DNA of 64,000 bases from Clostridiaceae bacterium (GCA_009911065.1 QXWR01000025.1:17942-81941), one strand, 5' to 3'; shown: positions 26,591-36,193, numbered from the stretch's first letter. Notes: generated by a model not told the origin, from the sequence alone. Program-made: numbers and translations.

Positions 26591-27451
26591 CTAAAATTTT
26601 CTTCCTCCGCCTCCATGGCTTCGGCCCCCGGTTCTGTGAGTCGTGCTTCTTCCTGCACTGCCAGAACCTCCGGACCCTGTGTATGTGCTTCTTGGAATCA
26701 CCTGTCGAAGCACATGGGAATTTTTCATCACATCCCTGTTATCCCGAAACCGGAAGGAAGCGTCTGCCCGGTATGCCATATAATAATTAGACGCCTGCCT
26801 TCTCTCATCCTCCATGGCATACTCTCTTTTCACGTTCCGGCATACGCTTCCCGCGCAAAAGGCGGACACTGCCGCAGCAATCAGCGCTTCATACCAGCGA
26901 ATGCTCCGTTTGCGTCCGCCTCTATAAAGGCTGATCTCTCCTGTATCCCGGTCTATATTGTACTGCCCTTTTTCAATTCCCTTCTCATACCACTGGCGGG
27001 TATCCTCCATCAGCTGACGGGCACAGCCTACATAGTCTTTGTCTCCCATATAACCGATTGCATGATCCAGCATCGCCTCCACCCGCTCGTCGGTCAAAAG
27101 GCGAATCATCTGTCCACAGGTGGATATATACAACTCCCGGTTGTCCATGTCCATTAAGAAGAGAAGGCCGCTGGCATCCTCCCCGGTTCCGAACTTCATC
27201 TCATCATAAAAATCATCTGCATACCGTTCGGAGGTTCTTCCATGAGCGTCCAAAATCGTCACCAGAGCCACATCCATGTTTATGTCTTCCCGAAGATTTT
27301 GAATCTCCTCTTCCAGTTTGCTGACCTCCTCCTCTGAAAACAGTCCGGCCTGATCATAAACCCTTTGGTCTGACTTTGTATCTGCCAGAGATACGCCTGA
27401 CAGCAGTAAAAGAAAAATCACGCTCAAAACCAATCCAAGTCTTTTCATCAC
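26591..27451 (-). CDS. TPM-domain membrane protein (YdjH-like)
   Basis: 286 residues. A signal peptide or anchor (1-24) is followed by a TPM domain (about 30-150) with VYDQAGLFSEEEVSKLEEEI, VTILDAHGRTSERYADDFYDE, GLLFLMDMDNRELYIST and GCARQLMEDTRQWY. A membrane segment lies near 185-203, and the C-terminus is a Gly/Ser/Arg-rich tail (GGRSHGGGGRKF). TPM domains occur in membrane-stress and photosystem-repair proteins, and some have phosphatase activity. It is the last gene of a three-gene operon with the zinc-ribbon protein (gap 28 bases) and the SPFH protein, and ends at the terminator 26511-26579. Confidence 0.85.
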   Translation of the reverse strand: MMKRLGLVLSVIFLLLLSGVSLADTKSDQRVYDQAGLFSEEEVSKLEEEIQNLREDINMDVALVTILDAHGRTSERYADDFYDEMKFGTGEDASGLLFLMDMDNRELYISTCGQMIRLLTDERVEAMLDHAIGYMGDKDYVGCARQLMEDTRQWYEKGIEKGQYNIDRDTGEISLYRGGRKRSIRWYEALIAAAVSAFCAGSVCRNVKREYAMEDERRQASNYYMAYRADASFRFRDNRDVMKNSHVLRQVIPRSTYTGSGGSGSAGRSTTHRTGGRSHGGGGRKF

Positions 27452-27479
27452 AACTCCCCTGTGTCCAACAAAAAATATT

Positions 27480-28541
27480 TTAAAGAAAATATCCCACTAC
27501 AAGAAGAACCGCAAAAAGCGGCGCAAACACCGACAGAAACAACCGGGCCAGCCGTTTGGAGTCCACTGGCAGCTCCCCGCAGACTTTGCCGGTCTGACCA
27601 TTGCAGGCGAAATAATAGACTTTATCGGTCCGTTTGTCCCGATAGGTAAGGGTCCACACTGGCATTAAAGCATAGTTCCACTTTGGATTTCCAATCCGCA
27701 TATCCTTGGAACGAATCTGCACCGAGTCGTAGCGGGAAAGCCCCTCTCTTATGGAACTTTCCGCAAACTGACGAATCTCCTCCTCCAAAGCTGCCGCAAA
27801 ACGATCTTGTTCCATATCCCGCTTTTCTGCCAGGAATCCAGAAAGATACTCCATTTGAAACGGCTGCATTTTCTCCATATCAAACGGCATAACCCCTTCC
27901 ACCAGTTTGCGGTTTGCCTTTGACAGCGCATTGCGGGCCACATGGTCCACCTCCATGGTTCCCTCCCGGCAGATTTCATATTCTTCTGTGCGGGTCAGTC
28001 GTACATTTCCCTCAGTCCAGGTCTTATACTTTTTTCCTTCTGCCTCCAGTTTTCCTTCTATCTCACACCCATAAAGCCAGTAAGGAAAATACACTCCGGT
28101 AAGTTTCTCCACCTGCTCTGAGGAATAAAACGCTTCTGGTATATATTTCTTTTTGCCAATCCACTGATCAAAAATCTCCATCGCCTTCTCCCGGTCTATG
28201 GTGAAAGGAAGAACCCCATCTGGGTGATATTTTCCTTCCATCCGCCCTGACAGCACCACCGGGTTATGGCAGTAATAGCAAAAAGTCGCTGCGGTTGTCT
28301 CGTCGGTCACAATCTCTGCCCCGCAGCTGGGACAAGAGTAGAAAACCGCCGAAGATTCTGGTTTTTCTGACGCCTGCAATTCATCTGTGGGAATTGTCTC
28401 TTCTGTCTGCTGGGAAACGTCTTTCTCCATCTGGTCTCTGGAAAATTCAGACAGACAATACTCACATTTAAAATTCTGCATTTCCGGATGAAACCGCAGG
28501 TCGCCGCCACAATTTGGACATTTAAAGATAATTGCCGCCAT
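27480..28541 (-). CDS. Zinc-ribbon membrane protein (YdjG-like)
   Basis: 353 residues. It begins with a TFIIB-type zinc ribbon (CPNCGG near 8-13, CEYC near 26) and has a second ribbon near 65-90 (CPSCGAEIV with CYYCHNP). The central part, including YFPYWLYGCEIEGKL and PVWTLTYRDKRTD, is the conserved body of this family. A C-terminal membrane helix (333-353) anchors it. The start at 28541 has GAGG 9 bases upstream. It overlaps no gene but lies within 12 bases of the SPFH gene end, so the two are coupled. The equivalent protein in Bacillus belongs to a membrane-stress operon. Confidence 0.8.
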   Translation of the reverse strand: MAAIIFKCPNCGGDLRFHPEMQNFKCEYCLSEFSRDQMEKDVSQQTEETIPTDELQASEKPESSAVFYSCPSCGAEIVTDETTAATFCYYCHNPVVLSGRMEGKYHPDGVLPFTIDREKAMEIFDQWIGKKKYIPEAFYSSEQVEKLTGVYFPYWLYGCEIEGKLEAEGKKYKTWTEGNVRLTRTEEYEICREGTMEVDHVARNALSKANRKLVEGVMPFDMEKMQPFQMEYLSGFLAEKRDMEQDRFAAALEEEIRQFAESSIREGLSRYDSVQIRSKDMRIGNPKWNYALMPVWTLTYRDKRTDKVYYFACNGQTGKVCGELPVDSKRLARLFLSVFAPLFAVLLVVGYFL

Positions 28542-28552
28542 AGGTAAGTTCC

Positions 28553-29860
28553 TCAGCCTTTGGGCTTTCCGCACTGGCTGCAGAATTTTCCGGTATTAGC
28601 CGTGCCGCAGCTGCATACCCAGGGGCCTCCGTCTGGCTTTGGACTGCCGCATTCGCTACAGAACTTTCCTGTGTTGGCCGCGCCGCATTTACATACCCAG
28701 GTATCGGATACTGGTTTTGCCCCGCCGCACTGGCTGCAGAATTTCCCTGTGTTTACAGCGCCGCACCGACATACCCAGGAAGCTCCTCCTGCTGGGGCTG
28801 CTCCCATTCCTGCGCCTCCGCCAGCCATGTTCTGACCAAATCCCGGACGGTTTTGCCCTCCCTGAGCATTCATCTGCATCTGCTGCATATTTGCTGCGGA
28901 TGCAGCTCCCATAAAACCGCCTCCTGCATTCATACCCACGCCCATTCCCATAAAACCAGCCATAGCTCCCTGGGAATTGGAACCAGCTGCCTCTAACCCC
29001 CGGGCAATGGCTCCCTGCACGTATCCTTCTCGCACACCTGGGTCGGAAAGCATTGCGCCCTGATTGCGCATGTTAATAAGCTTTTGAGATTCTTCATTAT
29101 AAGAGATACTGGCAATACCAACGCTCATAATCTCAAAGCCCCGGTTCCTCTTCCAGTCATCGTCCAGAACTTCTGACATATGACGGCTTAAAACCGTTCC
29201 CTTGGAAGCCACAAAGGAAATCCGCTCCCCTTCTGCTGACATTCGGTTAATGGATGCCTGAAGCGCCTCCAAAAATTCATTCATGTACTGTTCATTAATA
29301 GAGGTAATTTCTACTTTGTTGGCATTCTTTGGAATTACCTGAGCATAAAAAAGCAGGGGATCTGTAATTTTTATGGAATAAGTGCCATGAGCACGCAAAA
29401 ACAGCTCCGCATTATAAAAACTGTCAAAATAATTCACCGGATTGCGGGTGCCGAATTTGATTCCTTTGATTTCCTGTAAGTTTACATAAAAAACCCTCTG
29501 TGCCTTGGGCGTCTCCCCGCCATATTTAATCCGGTTAAAAGATTCCTTGAGGGTATCCTTAAACTGACCGTTGAACAAGGAAGGGGAGGAAGAATTTTTC
29601 ACGGTATAATAGCCTTCCTCTGCAGTATAGTCTACCACTTTTCCCCCGTCTACCACCATCATAAACTGATTCGGATACACATGAATTACCGAACCGTTAG
29701 ACACCAGATTGTCGGTTCCTTTTGTGTTGGACCCCTTGCGGGTTTTCACACCACTGGCAAAAACCGTCTGGTCCCCCATACTCCCTGGCTCCACAACTTC
29801 TAACCACTGGTCTGCCAACGAGCCTCCGATTGCCGTTGCAGCTGCTTTTATAATCCCCAT
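28553..29860 (-). CDS. SPFH-domain protein with three C-terminal zinc ribbons (YdjI-like)
   Basis: 435 residues. An SPFH/virion-core-like domain (about 15-265) contains FMMVVDGGKVVDYTAEEG, VFYVNLQEIKGIKFGT and MSVGIASISYNEES. A Met/Gly-rich flexible linker (270-345) leads to three tandem zinc ribbons of the form WVCxCGxxNTGKFCSxCG, each about 27 residues. It should assemble on or near the membrane and use the ribbons for binding partners. It is the first gene of the operon, with its own promoter at 29891-29919. In Bacillus a PspA-like gene accompanies these genes, but none is seen here. Confidence 0.87.
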   Translation of the reverse strand: MGIIKAAATAIGGSLADQWLEVVEPGSMGDQTVFASGVKTRKGSNTKGTDNLVSNGSVIHVYPNQFMMVVDGGKVVDYTAEEGYYTVKNSSSPSLFNGQFKDTLKESFNRIKYGGETPKAQRVFYVNLQEIKGIKFGTRNPVNYFDSFYNAELFLRAHGTYSIKITDPLLFYAQVIPKNANKVEITSINEQYMNEFLEALQASINRMSAEGERISFVASKGTVLSRHMSEVLDDDWKRNRGFEIMSVGIASISYNEESQKLINMRNQGAMLSDPGVREGYVQGAIARGLEAAGSNSQGAMAGFMGMGVGMNAGGGFMGAASAANMQQMQMNAQGGQNRPGFGQNMAGGGAGMGAAPAGGASWVCRCGAVNTGKFCSQCGGAKPVSDTWVCKCGAANTGKFCSECGSPKPDGGPWVCSCGTANTGKFCSQCGKPKG

Positions 29861-29890
29861 AGTTTCCTCCTGAATTGTTATTCTCCTGCT

Positions 29891-29919
29891 ATTTTACTGT
29901 ATTTCCCGCTTTTATTCAA
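29891..29919 (-). promoter_or_regulatory. Promoter of the SPFH operon
   Basis: On the minus strand: TTGAAT, 17 bases, TAAAAT, 31 bases before the SPFH start. It lies directly after the ABC permease stop, making this operon transcriptionally independent of the two-component/ABC operon upstream. Confidence 0.7.
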
Positions 29920-29936
29920 TCCCCCGCAGAGGGAAG

Positions 29937-30845
29937 TCATCTTTTCCTTCCTCTGCGTCCGGGAGTCACCGCCTTCACAGCCACCCATATCAGCCCCATT
30001 GCCATAACCACCTGAATCACCACACTGCAGACGACCCAGTTATGGCTGACAAAGCTTTCCCCATGAGTCCCAAACCACCGGATAATCCCGCTGCCGGCCT
30101 GCTCTTTTCCAGTCAGACGCAGCATGGTCATAATAAACGTGGCAGTAGGATTAATCAGCAGCAAATACAAAAATCCCCCGGAAGTGCCTTGCTCCAAACC
30201 AGCCCCTCCAGAAACCAGATATGCCCCATTTGGCATCCGGCTGAAAAACAGCGCAAGCTGATTCAGTCCATAAGTTCCCCCTGCCACAGCTCCCATCACC
30301 CCGTAAGCTGCCACTGTAGATAATGTGGATTTGCGAAACAGGGCAGAGCAGCAAATCCCCAGGCTGCCGACAAACAGGGCCGCTGCGCCAAAACAGATTA
30401 GCAGCATTCCCATGTCCTTTATGGTTACGCCTCCATAGACAAACACCAGAGCCAGAATCGGAAAACTGGAAATGATCAGCAAAATCATGGTGCTTAACGA
30501 GGCCACCAGCTTTCCCATTACAATCTGAGTCGGAGTCATCTTGGTAGAAAGCATTAAATCCAAAGTCTGCCGTTCCCGCTCTCCGCTGATGCTTCCCGCG
30601 GTAAGGGCTGGCATAATAAACACCAACATAATAAATTCCAAAACCGCCACAAACAAATACAAATCCATAAAACTGCTGTATTGAATCTCTGCTGTCACCC
30701 GCACCTGGGCCAGTGTGGAATACATGTTAAGAAGAGCCACCAGAGCCAAAATCCCGTTAAATATCAATAATACCAGAGCCAGCCGAAAACTGCGGGAGCT
30801 GACCATGGTCTCCCTTTTATAGACCGGATTCCCGATCAGCATCAT
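29937..30845 (-). CDS. ABC-2 type transporter permease
   Basis: About 302 residues with six membrane segments. NPVYKRET at the N-terminus, PALTAGSISGERERQTLDLMLSTKM and a long C-terminal helix are typical of ABC-2 exporters of the NosY/GldF type. Start 30845 was selected because AAGGTGGTG lies 7 bases before its ATG; the frame up to 30872 has no better site. It overlaps the ATPase gene by 29 bases. An imperfect hairpin spans its stop codon. It forms the membrane half of an exporter with the upstream ATPase. Confidence 0.9.
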   Translation of the reverse strand: MMLIGNPVYKRETMVSSRSFRLALVLLIFNGILALVALLNMYSTLAQVRVTAEIQYSSFMDLYLFVAVLEFIMLVFIMPALTAGSISGERERQTLDLMLSTKMTPTQIVMGKLVASLSTMILLIISSFPILALVFVYGGVTIKDMGMLLICFGAAALFVGSLGICCSALFRKSTLSTVAAYGVMGAVAGGTYGLNQLALFFSRMPNGAYLVSGGAGLEQGTSGGFLYLLLINPTATFIMTMLRLTGKEQAGSGIIRWFGTHGESFVSHNWVVCSVVIQVVMAMGLIWVAVKAVTPGRRGRKR

Positions 30846-31785
30846 AAGAAAGCACCACCTTTTCCTCTTCATGGCTTGTAAGTTGCATAAACACAGCCTC
30901 CAAACTGCCTGGTTCCCGCATAAAGCCCCGCACCTGAACTCCTGCCTGAATCAACTCAGTCAAAAGACTGCTCTCCTGCCGTCCGCTTCCTGCAAACTGC
31001 ACCAAAATCTCCGCATCCTTCACAGAGATGGAACGAACCAGGGGATGCTCCTTTAACAGTTTGAGAGCTGTCTCCATATTTTTGTAAATGGATAAAATCA
31101 CTGGCTTGGAGGTGTGGATTTTCTCGATAATCTCCTCCACACTCCCAGTCAGCAGCATCTTTCCTGCATCCACAATTCCAATATCTGTACAAAGCTCAGT
31201 CAAATCCGAAAGGAGGTGAGAACTTAAAAGAATGGTCGTTCCCTGCTGATTCAGCTCCCGGATTATCTCCCGAAATTCCAGTCTTGTTCTTGGGTCCAGC
31301 CCTGCCGCCGGCTCGTCTAACACCAAGAGAGCTGGATTATGAAGAAGCGCCCGGGCAAGGCAGAGACGCTGTTTCATTCCTCTGGAAAGACCGTCCACAT
31401 AAAAGTCGTCCTTATCCCCAAGCCCCACCTGGTCTAACAAGGTCAGGGAACGCTTTCGGGCTGTAAGTCCCTCCAGTCCGTAACAGGAGGCAAAAAACTC
31501 CATATATTCCCACACCTTTAAATTGTCATAAACCCCAAAGTAATCTGGAACATATCCGATTTTTTCCTTCATCTGACGGGGATAAGCCAAAGCATCAATG
31601 CCATCAATTTCCACCGTTCCCTTATCCGGCAAAAGTAAACCGCTGACAATCTTAATGGTTGTGGTTTTTCCTGCCCCGTTGGGTCCCACAAAGCCGTACA
31701 AAGCTCCTGCTTCAATCTCCATATCCAACCCGTCCAGAGCATGGTAATTTCCAAATGCCTTCCTAAGATTCTGAATTTTAAGCAT
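30817..31785 (-). CDS. ABC transporter ATP-binding protein
   Basis: 322 residues. Walker A GPNGAGKTTTIK near 34-45, Q-loop variant YVPDYFGVYDNL, signature LSRGMKQRLCLARAL, Walker B LLVLDEPAAGLD and switch His in LLSSHLLSDL. After residue 215 there is an accessory domain of about 100 residues typical of exporter ATPases. It overlaps the preceding membrane-protein gene by one base (31785) and the permease gene by 29, so the three products are co-translated. Confidence 0.93.
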   Translation of the reverse strand: MLKIQNLRKAFGNYHALDGLDMEIEAGALYGFVGPNGAGKTTTIKIVSGLLLPDKGTVEIDGIDALAYPRQMKEKIGYVPDYFGVYDNLKVWEYMEFFASCYGLEGLTARKRSLTLLDQVGLGDKDDFYVDGLSRGMKQRLCLARALLHNPALLVLDEPAAGLDPRTRLEFREIIRELNQQGTTILLSSHLLSDLTELCTDIGIVDAGKMLLTGSVEEIIEKIHTSKPVILSIYKNMETALKLLKEHPLVRSISVKDAEILVQFAGSGRQESSLLTELIQAGVQVRGFMREPGSLEAVFMQLTSHEEEKVVLSYDADRESGL

Positions 31786-34334
31786 TACCGTTCCCTCCCT
31801 GCAACCATAGGCATTGGAAGCTGAATCTCATTGTAGCTGCCAGGGCCGTCATAGACGTACCGGACTGTCAGGGTATTTCCCGGCGACAGGTAAGGCCGCA
31901 GCTGATCTACATCCATGGTCTGTCCTTCCAGGTCCATCCGGTCAAAATTACCGCTGATATAATTATAAAAATAAATGCTTCCGGTAAATGCCTCAATATA
32001 ACTGTCGCTGCTGTCTTTTAAAAATTCTTCCGACACCGGTTCAAAGGTCAGACTTTCCACCTCAATCTCCGTACCCATCTGATATTCCAATGTCAAAGGT
32101 TCGGTTCCGTTCATGGAGTTGGATTTGGCATCATAAGTTCCGTTTACCACCTTGGGAATCTTCATCAGTACAGACCGGTAAAGGAGCCGGTCTTTGGAGG
32201 CATTCACCGGCACCAGAGAGGTCAGCATAGTATGTCCATAAGTCTCTGGGTCCGTCTCCCGCAAAAACGGGCTTTCCTCTTTCATTGTGCTAAAAGCAAT
32301 CACTCTTGCATCTGCACTGTAATTGCCCATATAGTTGTCCAGATAAAAGGTCAGCATATTAAACCGCTCCAACGCCAGCAAATAAGTCGTATCCTGGATG
32401 TCTGTCCGTGAAAGCAGCTCCTTTCCAATAATTCCCTCTGCAACCACATAGGAATGATTCAGGGGAAAGCGTAGAAGCTTTAAATCTTCTAACCGGCAGG
32501 TTTCCTCCGGTTCCAGCCGTCCGAGAAATACCATGTTGCCATAGAGCATCAAAGTAGCATTTTCCAGGGGAAATGGAAAATGATTGGTGATGCTACCCCT
32601 TAAATTTCCCTCAAAATAGTCCACATTCCCTTCAATCCCAATCTTATCCTTGTTGTCCGTCTTCCGCTCCAATCGAAAATACCGGGGTGAAAATGCAGTA
32701 ATATTCTGCCCTCGGATGGTCAGCCGATCCGCCTCTCGGCCTATGGCAATCTGATATTCCTCCTCCCCAGTAAACCGGGAACGGTTTGACTGCTCGCTCT
32801 GGTAACTGCGGGTAATGGGCAGGACAGAGTAAGAAGGGTCCAGCTCCACCTGATAAGGACGGTTATAAGGATTGCGGATATTCACATAAGTAGTGTCTGT
32901 AATATAATCCTCCGTCACATCCTGAATGGATGCATACGTATAAAATGTAGAAGGAAAGCGGGTGGTCATTCCCATCAGATAAATCACCACAGCAAATACC
33001 AGGGACATAACGACCACGCCTCTCCGATAGTAAAGCTGCATTTGCCGATTTTTCAGATACAAATACATCCCTGGCCCTAAAAGCAGCAAATAAACAGCCA
33101 CCACAGCTGTATACAGGAAAAGGTTAGGCAGTTTCTCCACATTTCCCGTATTGATCAGACTCTGAACAGACCAGAATTTTTCCGAATTGCCACTGTACAC
33201 CACATCTGCCAGCCGGTTAATCCGGGCCTCCCCTAAAAGAGAAGTGAAAATATGATCTACATAAGAAGGGCGTGCTTCACAAAAACCTTTAAAGTCTGCC
33301 AGATCAAAGCTGAACACACCGATCAGCCCCTGCTCCTTGGAAGCTGCGGTTAAAAGGGAAAATCCGTTGCTGGAGAGAATCACATTGCCGCCGTGGAGAG
33401 GAATATCCACACAAACCAGTTCCATAAGTCCTTCTGCCGGACTGTCTAAAGAAAAGTCTTCTCCCAAATCTATAGAATGAAGACGAGGCGTTCCATAGGA
33501 GTCATCTAAAAGCTCCGGCGCAAAACGGCCCAAAGTATCTCCCACCCGCTGTCCGGTTCCCAAAATCAACACGCCGCCGCTGTGAACCCAATCCATAATG
33601 GCAGAAGTCTGCTGCTCCGAAAGTTCCCGCAGTTTAAAATTATTGACCACCAGCACATCCAGCATGTTTAGTCCCAGCTCTTCTTCCGGGAAACTCTCCG
33701 GCTCCAAATCAAAAGTCCGGGTGCGCAGAGCGCTGTAATGAATCCCCACCCCATTGAGATATTTCAGATCTTTCGGCTGGTCAGACAAAATTCCTACAAA
33801 CAGCTCAGGCACATCCCGGCTGACGTTTAAATTTACCTGCTGCCAGGAAAGCACCGTTCCCTGTCCGTCTTCTAACGTCACATACAGCCGGTCCCCATTG
33901 ACTCCAATGGGAATATAGTACGGATTGGTCTGTTTCTCTTCCGGAGCCAATTCTACCTGATACGTATAATAATAGATCGTGCCGTCGGATTCCATGGATT
34001 TAATTTCCAGCGTGCCCTCCAGGGCAATATTTCGGTTATTTTCAATGGTAATCTCCACTGGTATGGAGCACCCGCCCTTTGCCATATTATCGTATCCATA
34101 TTCCACCAAAATCTCCACGCCAGACGAGGGAATGTCCGGTAAGGCTCCATAAACCGTCTGTCCAAATCCCCCAAAACCAAACCAGTCAAAGGCTGCGCTG
34201 TCAAAACCAGCCCGCCAGAATCCTCCGCCGGACACACACAAGCAAAAAACCAGAATCCAAAAAGCCAGACCATAAAGCGCCCTTGTAACGGTCTGGTTCT
34301 GTCGTTGTTCTGGTCTGACCAGTCTGTTATCCAT
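31785..34334 (-). CDS. Large membrane protein with gatase-like extracellular domain, partner of ABC exporter
   Basis: 849 residues. One membrane helix lies near 20-36, then a long extracellular part. Residues about 75-170 look like a beta-sandwich, and 175-345 look like a glutamine-amidotransferase-like fold without catalytic Cys (DVLVVNNFKLRELSE, IMDWVHSGGVLILGTG). Two more helices (405-427 and 438-456) precede a second mainly beta extracellular region. Comparable proteins accompany ABC-2 exporters in gliding-type and envelope-stress systems. Start 34334 has GGCGGAGG 9 bases upstream. It is immediately downstream of the histidine kinase (gap 22 bases). The function is not known. Confidence 0.75.
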   Translation of the reverse strand: MDNRLVRPEQRQNQTVTRALYGLAFWILVFCLCVSGGGFWRAGFDSAAFDWFGFGGFGQTVYGALPDIPSSGVEILVEYGYDNMAKGGCSIPVEITIENNRNIALEGTLEIKSMESDGTIYYYTYQVELAPEEKQTNPYYIPIGVNGDRLYVTLEDGQGTVLSWQQVNLNVSRDVPELFVGILSDQPKDLKYLNGVGIHYSALRTRTFDLEPESFPEEELGLNMLDVLVVNNFKLRELSEQQTSAIMDWVHSGGVLILGTGQRVGDTLGRFAPELLDDSYGTPRLHSIDLGEDFSLDSPAEGLMELVCVDIPLHGGNVILSSNGFSLLTAASKEQGLIGVFSFDLADFKGFCEARPSYVDHIFTSLLGEARINRLADVVYSGNSEKFWSVQSLINTGNVEKLPNLFLYTAVVAVYLLLLGPGMYLYLKNRQMQLYYRRGVVVMSLVFAVVIYLMGMTTRFPSTFYTYASIQDVTEDYITDTTYVNIRNPYNRPYQVELDPSYSVLPITRSYQSEQSNRSRFTGEEEYQIAIGREADRLTIRGQNITAFSPRYFRLERKTDNKDKIGIEGNVDYFEGNLRGSITNHFPFPLENATLMLYGNMVFLGRLEPEETCRLEDLKLLRFPLNHSYVVAEGIIGKELLSRTDIQDTTYLLALERFNMLTFYLDNYMGNYSADARVIAFSTMKEESPFLRETDPETYGHTMLTSLVPVNASKDRLLYRSVLMKIPKVVNGTYDAKSNSMNGTEPLTLEYQMGTEIEVESLTFEPVSEEFLKDSSDSYIEAFTGSIYFYNYISGNFDRMDLEGQTMDVDQLRPYLSPGNTLTVRYVYDGPGSYNEIQLPMPMVAGRER

Positions 34335-34356
34335 ACTTTTCTGCCTCCGCCTTGTT

Positions 34357-35478
34357 TTATCCAAAATTCTCTTTGTCAATATCAAAATCCACCTTCAGCG
34401 TCACCGTAAATACCGTACCGTTTAAATCACTTTTTACTGTAATATCTCCCCCATGCATATCCACAATATTTTTCACAATCGCAAGTCCCAGCCCTGTGCC
34501 GCCGGTATGGGAAGACCGGGACTGTTCTACCCGGTAAAATTTATCAAAAATAAGAGGCAGCTCTTCTGGCGGAATCACATATCCGTAATTGGTCACAGAC
34601 ACCTGTACTGTCTCTGCAGATGCCAGCACCTTCACCAGAACCCGCTTGCCATCTGCACCGTATTTGATTGCATTGTTAATCAGATTGTCAAACAATCGCG
34701 CCAGCAGATTCCCGTCTGCCATAATCACCTTTGCCGACACATTGCTCTGAAGCTCATAAGACAGATTCTTATTGGAAAAGTTCGGATACGACTCTTCCAA
34801 AAGCTGTCCCAAAAGCTTAATAATATCCACTTTGGACACCCGCATGGAAATCTTTCCATAGTTTAACTTGGTAAATCCAAACAAGTCCTCAATCAGCTTC
34901 TCCAAACGCTTGGATTTTCCATATGCAATGTCCATATACTTTTTCTGAACCTCCAGGGGCAAAGGTGCAGACGTCTTTCCGGAAAGCAGCTCTAAATAGC
35001 CAATAATGGAGGTGAGAGGGGTCCGTAGATCATGGGCTACATTGGTAATCAGCTCATTCTTGGTTCGTTCTGCCTCCCGCTCTTTGTCCATCAGCCGCCG
35101 GATGTCCTCTACCATCTTATTCAGATTCTCTGCCATGGAGGAAAATTCATCGTCGCCAATCACTTCAACCGTGGTGTTTAAATCTCCCTCTGAAATGTCT
35201 CTGACTGCATGAGAAATCTTTTCAATATAAATCAACGTTTTCTCCTGGAGAAGAAGAAAGGTCACGGAAAAAACCATCACCCCCAGCAGAACATACCCAA
35301 GAATAATCACCAAATCCCGGTCATCAATCATGGCCATAAGAGCATTGTTCCACTGGGACTCCCTGGCATACTTGGCAAGCATACCCACATTGGTCACTAA
35401 AAACATCTCCACCAGACAAGCCACCAGAGAGCTGTACACAATATTAGCGATTAAACGGGTGCGGAAACGATGCCGCAT
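34357..35478 (-). CDS. VanS-like sensor histidine kinase
   Basis: About 373 residues. Two membrane segments (about 10-30 and 60-78) enclose a short extracellular loop of about 30 residues. A HAMP-like linker, the His motif ITNVAHDLRTPLTS and the ATPase boxes (NLINNAIKYG, FDKFYRVEQSRSSHTGGTG, GLAIVKNIVDMHGG) follow. The short loop suggests sensing within or near the membrane. The ATG at 35478 lies 10 bases after the regulator stop; an in-frame TTG at 35499 overlapping the regulator gene is possible. It pairs with the upstream response regulator and is followed by the exporter genes it probably controls. Confidence 0.92.
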   Translation of the reverse strand: MRHRFRTRLIANIVYSSLVACLVEMFLVTNVGMLAKYARESQWNNALMAMIDDRDLVIILGYVLLGVMVFSVTFLLLQEKTLIYIEKISHAVRDISEGDLNTTVEVIGDDEFSSMAENLNKMVEDIRRLMDKEREAERTKNELITNVAHDLRTPLTSIIGYLELLSGKTSAPLPLEVQKKYMDIAYGKSKRLEKLIEDLFGFTKLNYGKISMRVSKVDIIKLLGQLLEESYPNFSNKNLSYELQSNVSAKVIMADGNLLARLFDNLINNAIKYGADGKRVLVKVLASAETVQVSVTNYGYVIPPEELPLIFDKFYRVEQSRSSHTGGTGLGLAIVKNIVDMHGGDITVKSDLNGTVFTVTLKVDFDIDKENFG

Positions 35479-35488
35479 ATCGCTTCTC

Positions 35489-36193
35489 TTACTTTTCAAT
35501 TTTATATCCTACCCCCCATACGGTTGTGATAATCTTATCCTGGCGCTCATCTTCTTTCATTTTACCGCGCAGGCGGCGGATATGTACCATAACCGTATTG
35601 TTAGCCTCGTATACTTTCTCGTTCCACACCTTCTCAAATATTTCGTCTGTGCTGAACACTTTCCCTGGATTGGAAGCCAGAAGATATAAAATGTCAAACT
35701 CAATGGGAGTAAGCTTTACTTCCTCGTCATAAACTGTAACCTTGTGGTTATCCTTATTGATGGTCAGACCTCTAATACTGATTTCATTTTTCACATTCTC
35801 ATGGACGCTGCTGTTGGGATTCAGCTGTGTATACCGCCGCAGCTGGGACTTGACCCGCGCCGACACCTCCAGCGGGTTAAAGGGCTTTGCCACATAATCA
35901 TCAGCTCCTGTGCCAAGTCCTAAAATCTTATCCAAATCTGTGGACTTTGCGCTGATCATAATAATCGGAATATTGTTGGTCTCCCGAATCTTTTTACACA
36001 TCTCCAGTCCGGTCATCCCTGGCATCATAATATCCAAAAGCACCAGATGGATGTCTTCTCTCTCCAGAATCTCCAGACCCTCCTGGGCGCTATTGGCTTT
36101 AAACACCTTATATCCGTCACTGACCAGATAGATTTCTACCAAGTCCGCGATCTCCTGCTCATCATCTACAATCAAAATGCTGGTCTCTGCCAT
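35489..36193 (-). CDS. VanR-like (OmpR family) response regulator
   Basis: 234 residues. The receiver domain has phospho-acceptor D54 in LLDIMMPGM, acidic pair D10/D11 and K in VAKPF. The winged-helix DNA-binding domain (about 130-232) includes VKLTPIEFDILYLLASNPG and NTVMVHIRRLRGKM. It is the first gene of an apparent five-gene operon (regulator, kinase, gatase-like protein, ATPase, permease). The promoter region at 36200-36260 has an extended -10-like TGCTACACT but no clear -35, consistent with an activated promoter. Confidence 0.95.
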   Translation of the reverse strand: MAETSILIVDDEQEIADLVEIYLVSDGYKVFKANSAQEGLEILEREDIHLVLLDIMMPGMTGLEMCKKIRETNNIPIIMISAKSTDLDKILGLGTGADDYVAKPFNPLEVSARVKSQLRRYTQLNPNSSVHENVKNEISIRGLTINKDNHKVTVYDEEVKLTPIEFDILYLLASNPGKVFSTDEIFEKVWNEKVYEANNTVMVHIRRLRGKMKEDERQDKIITTVWGVGYKIEK

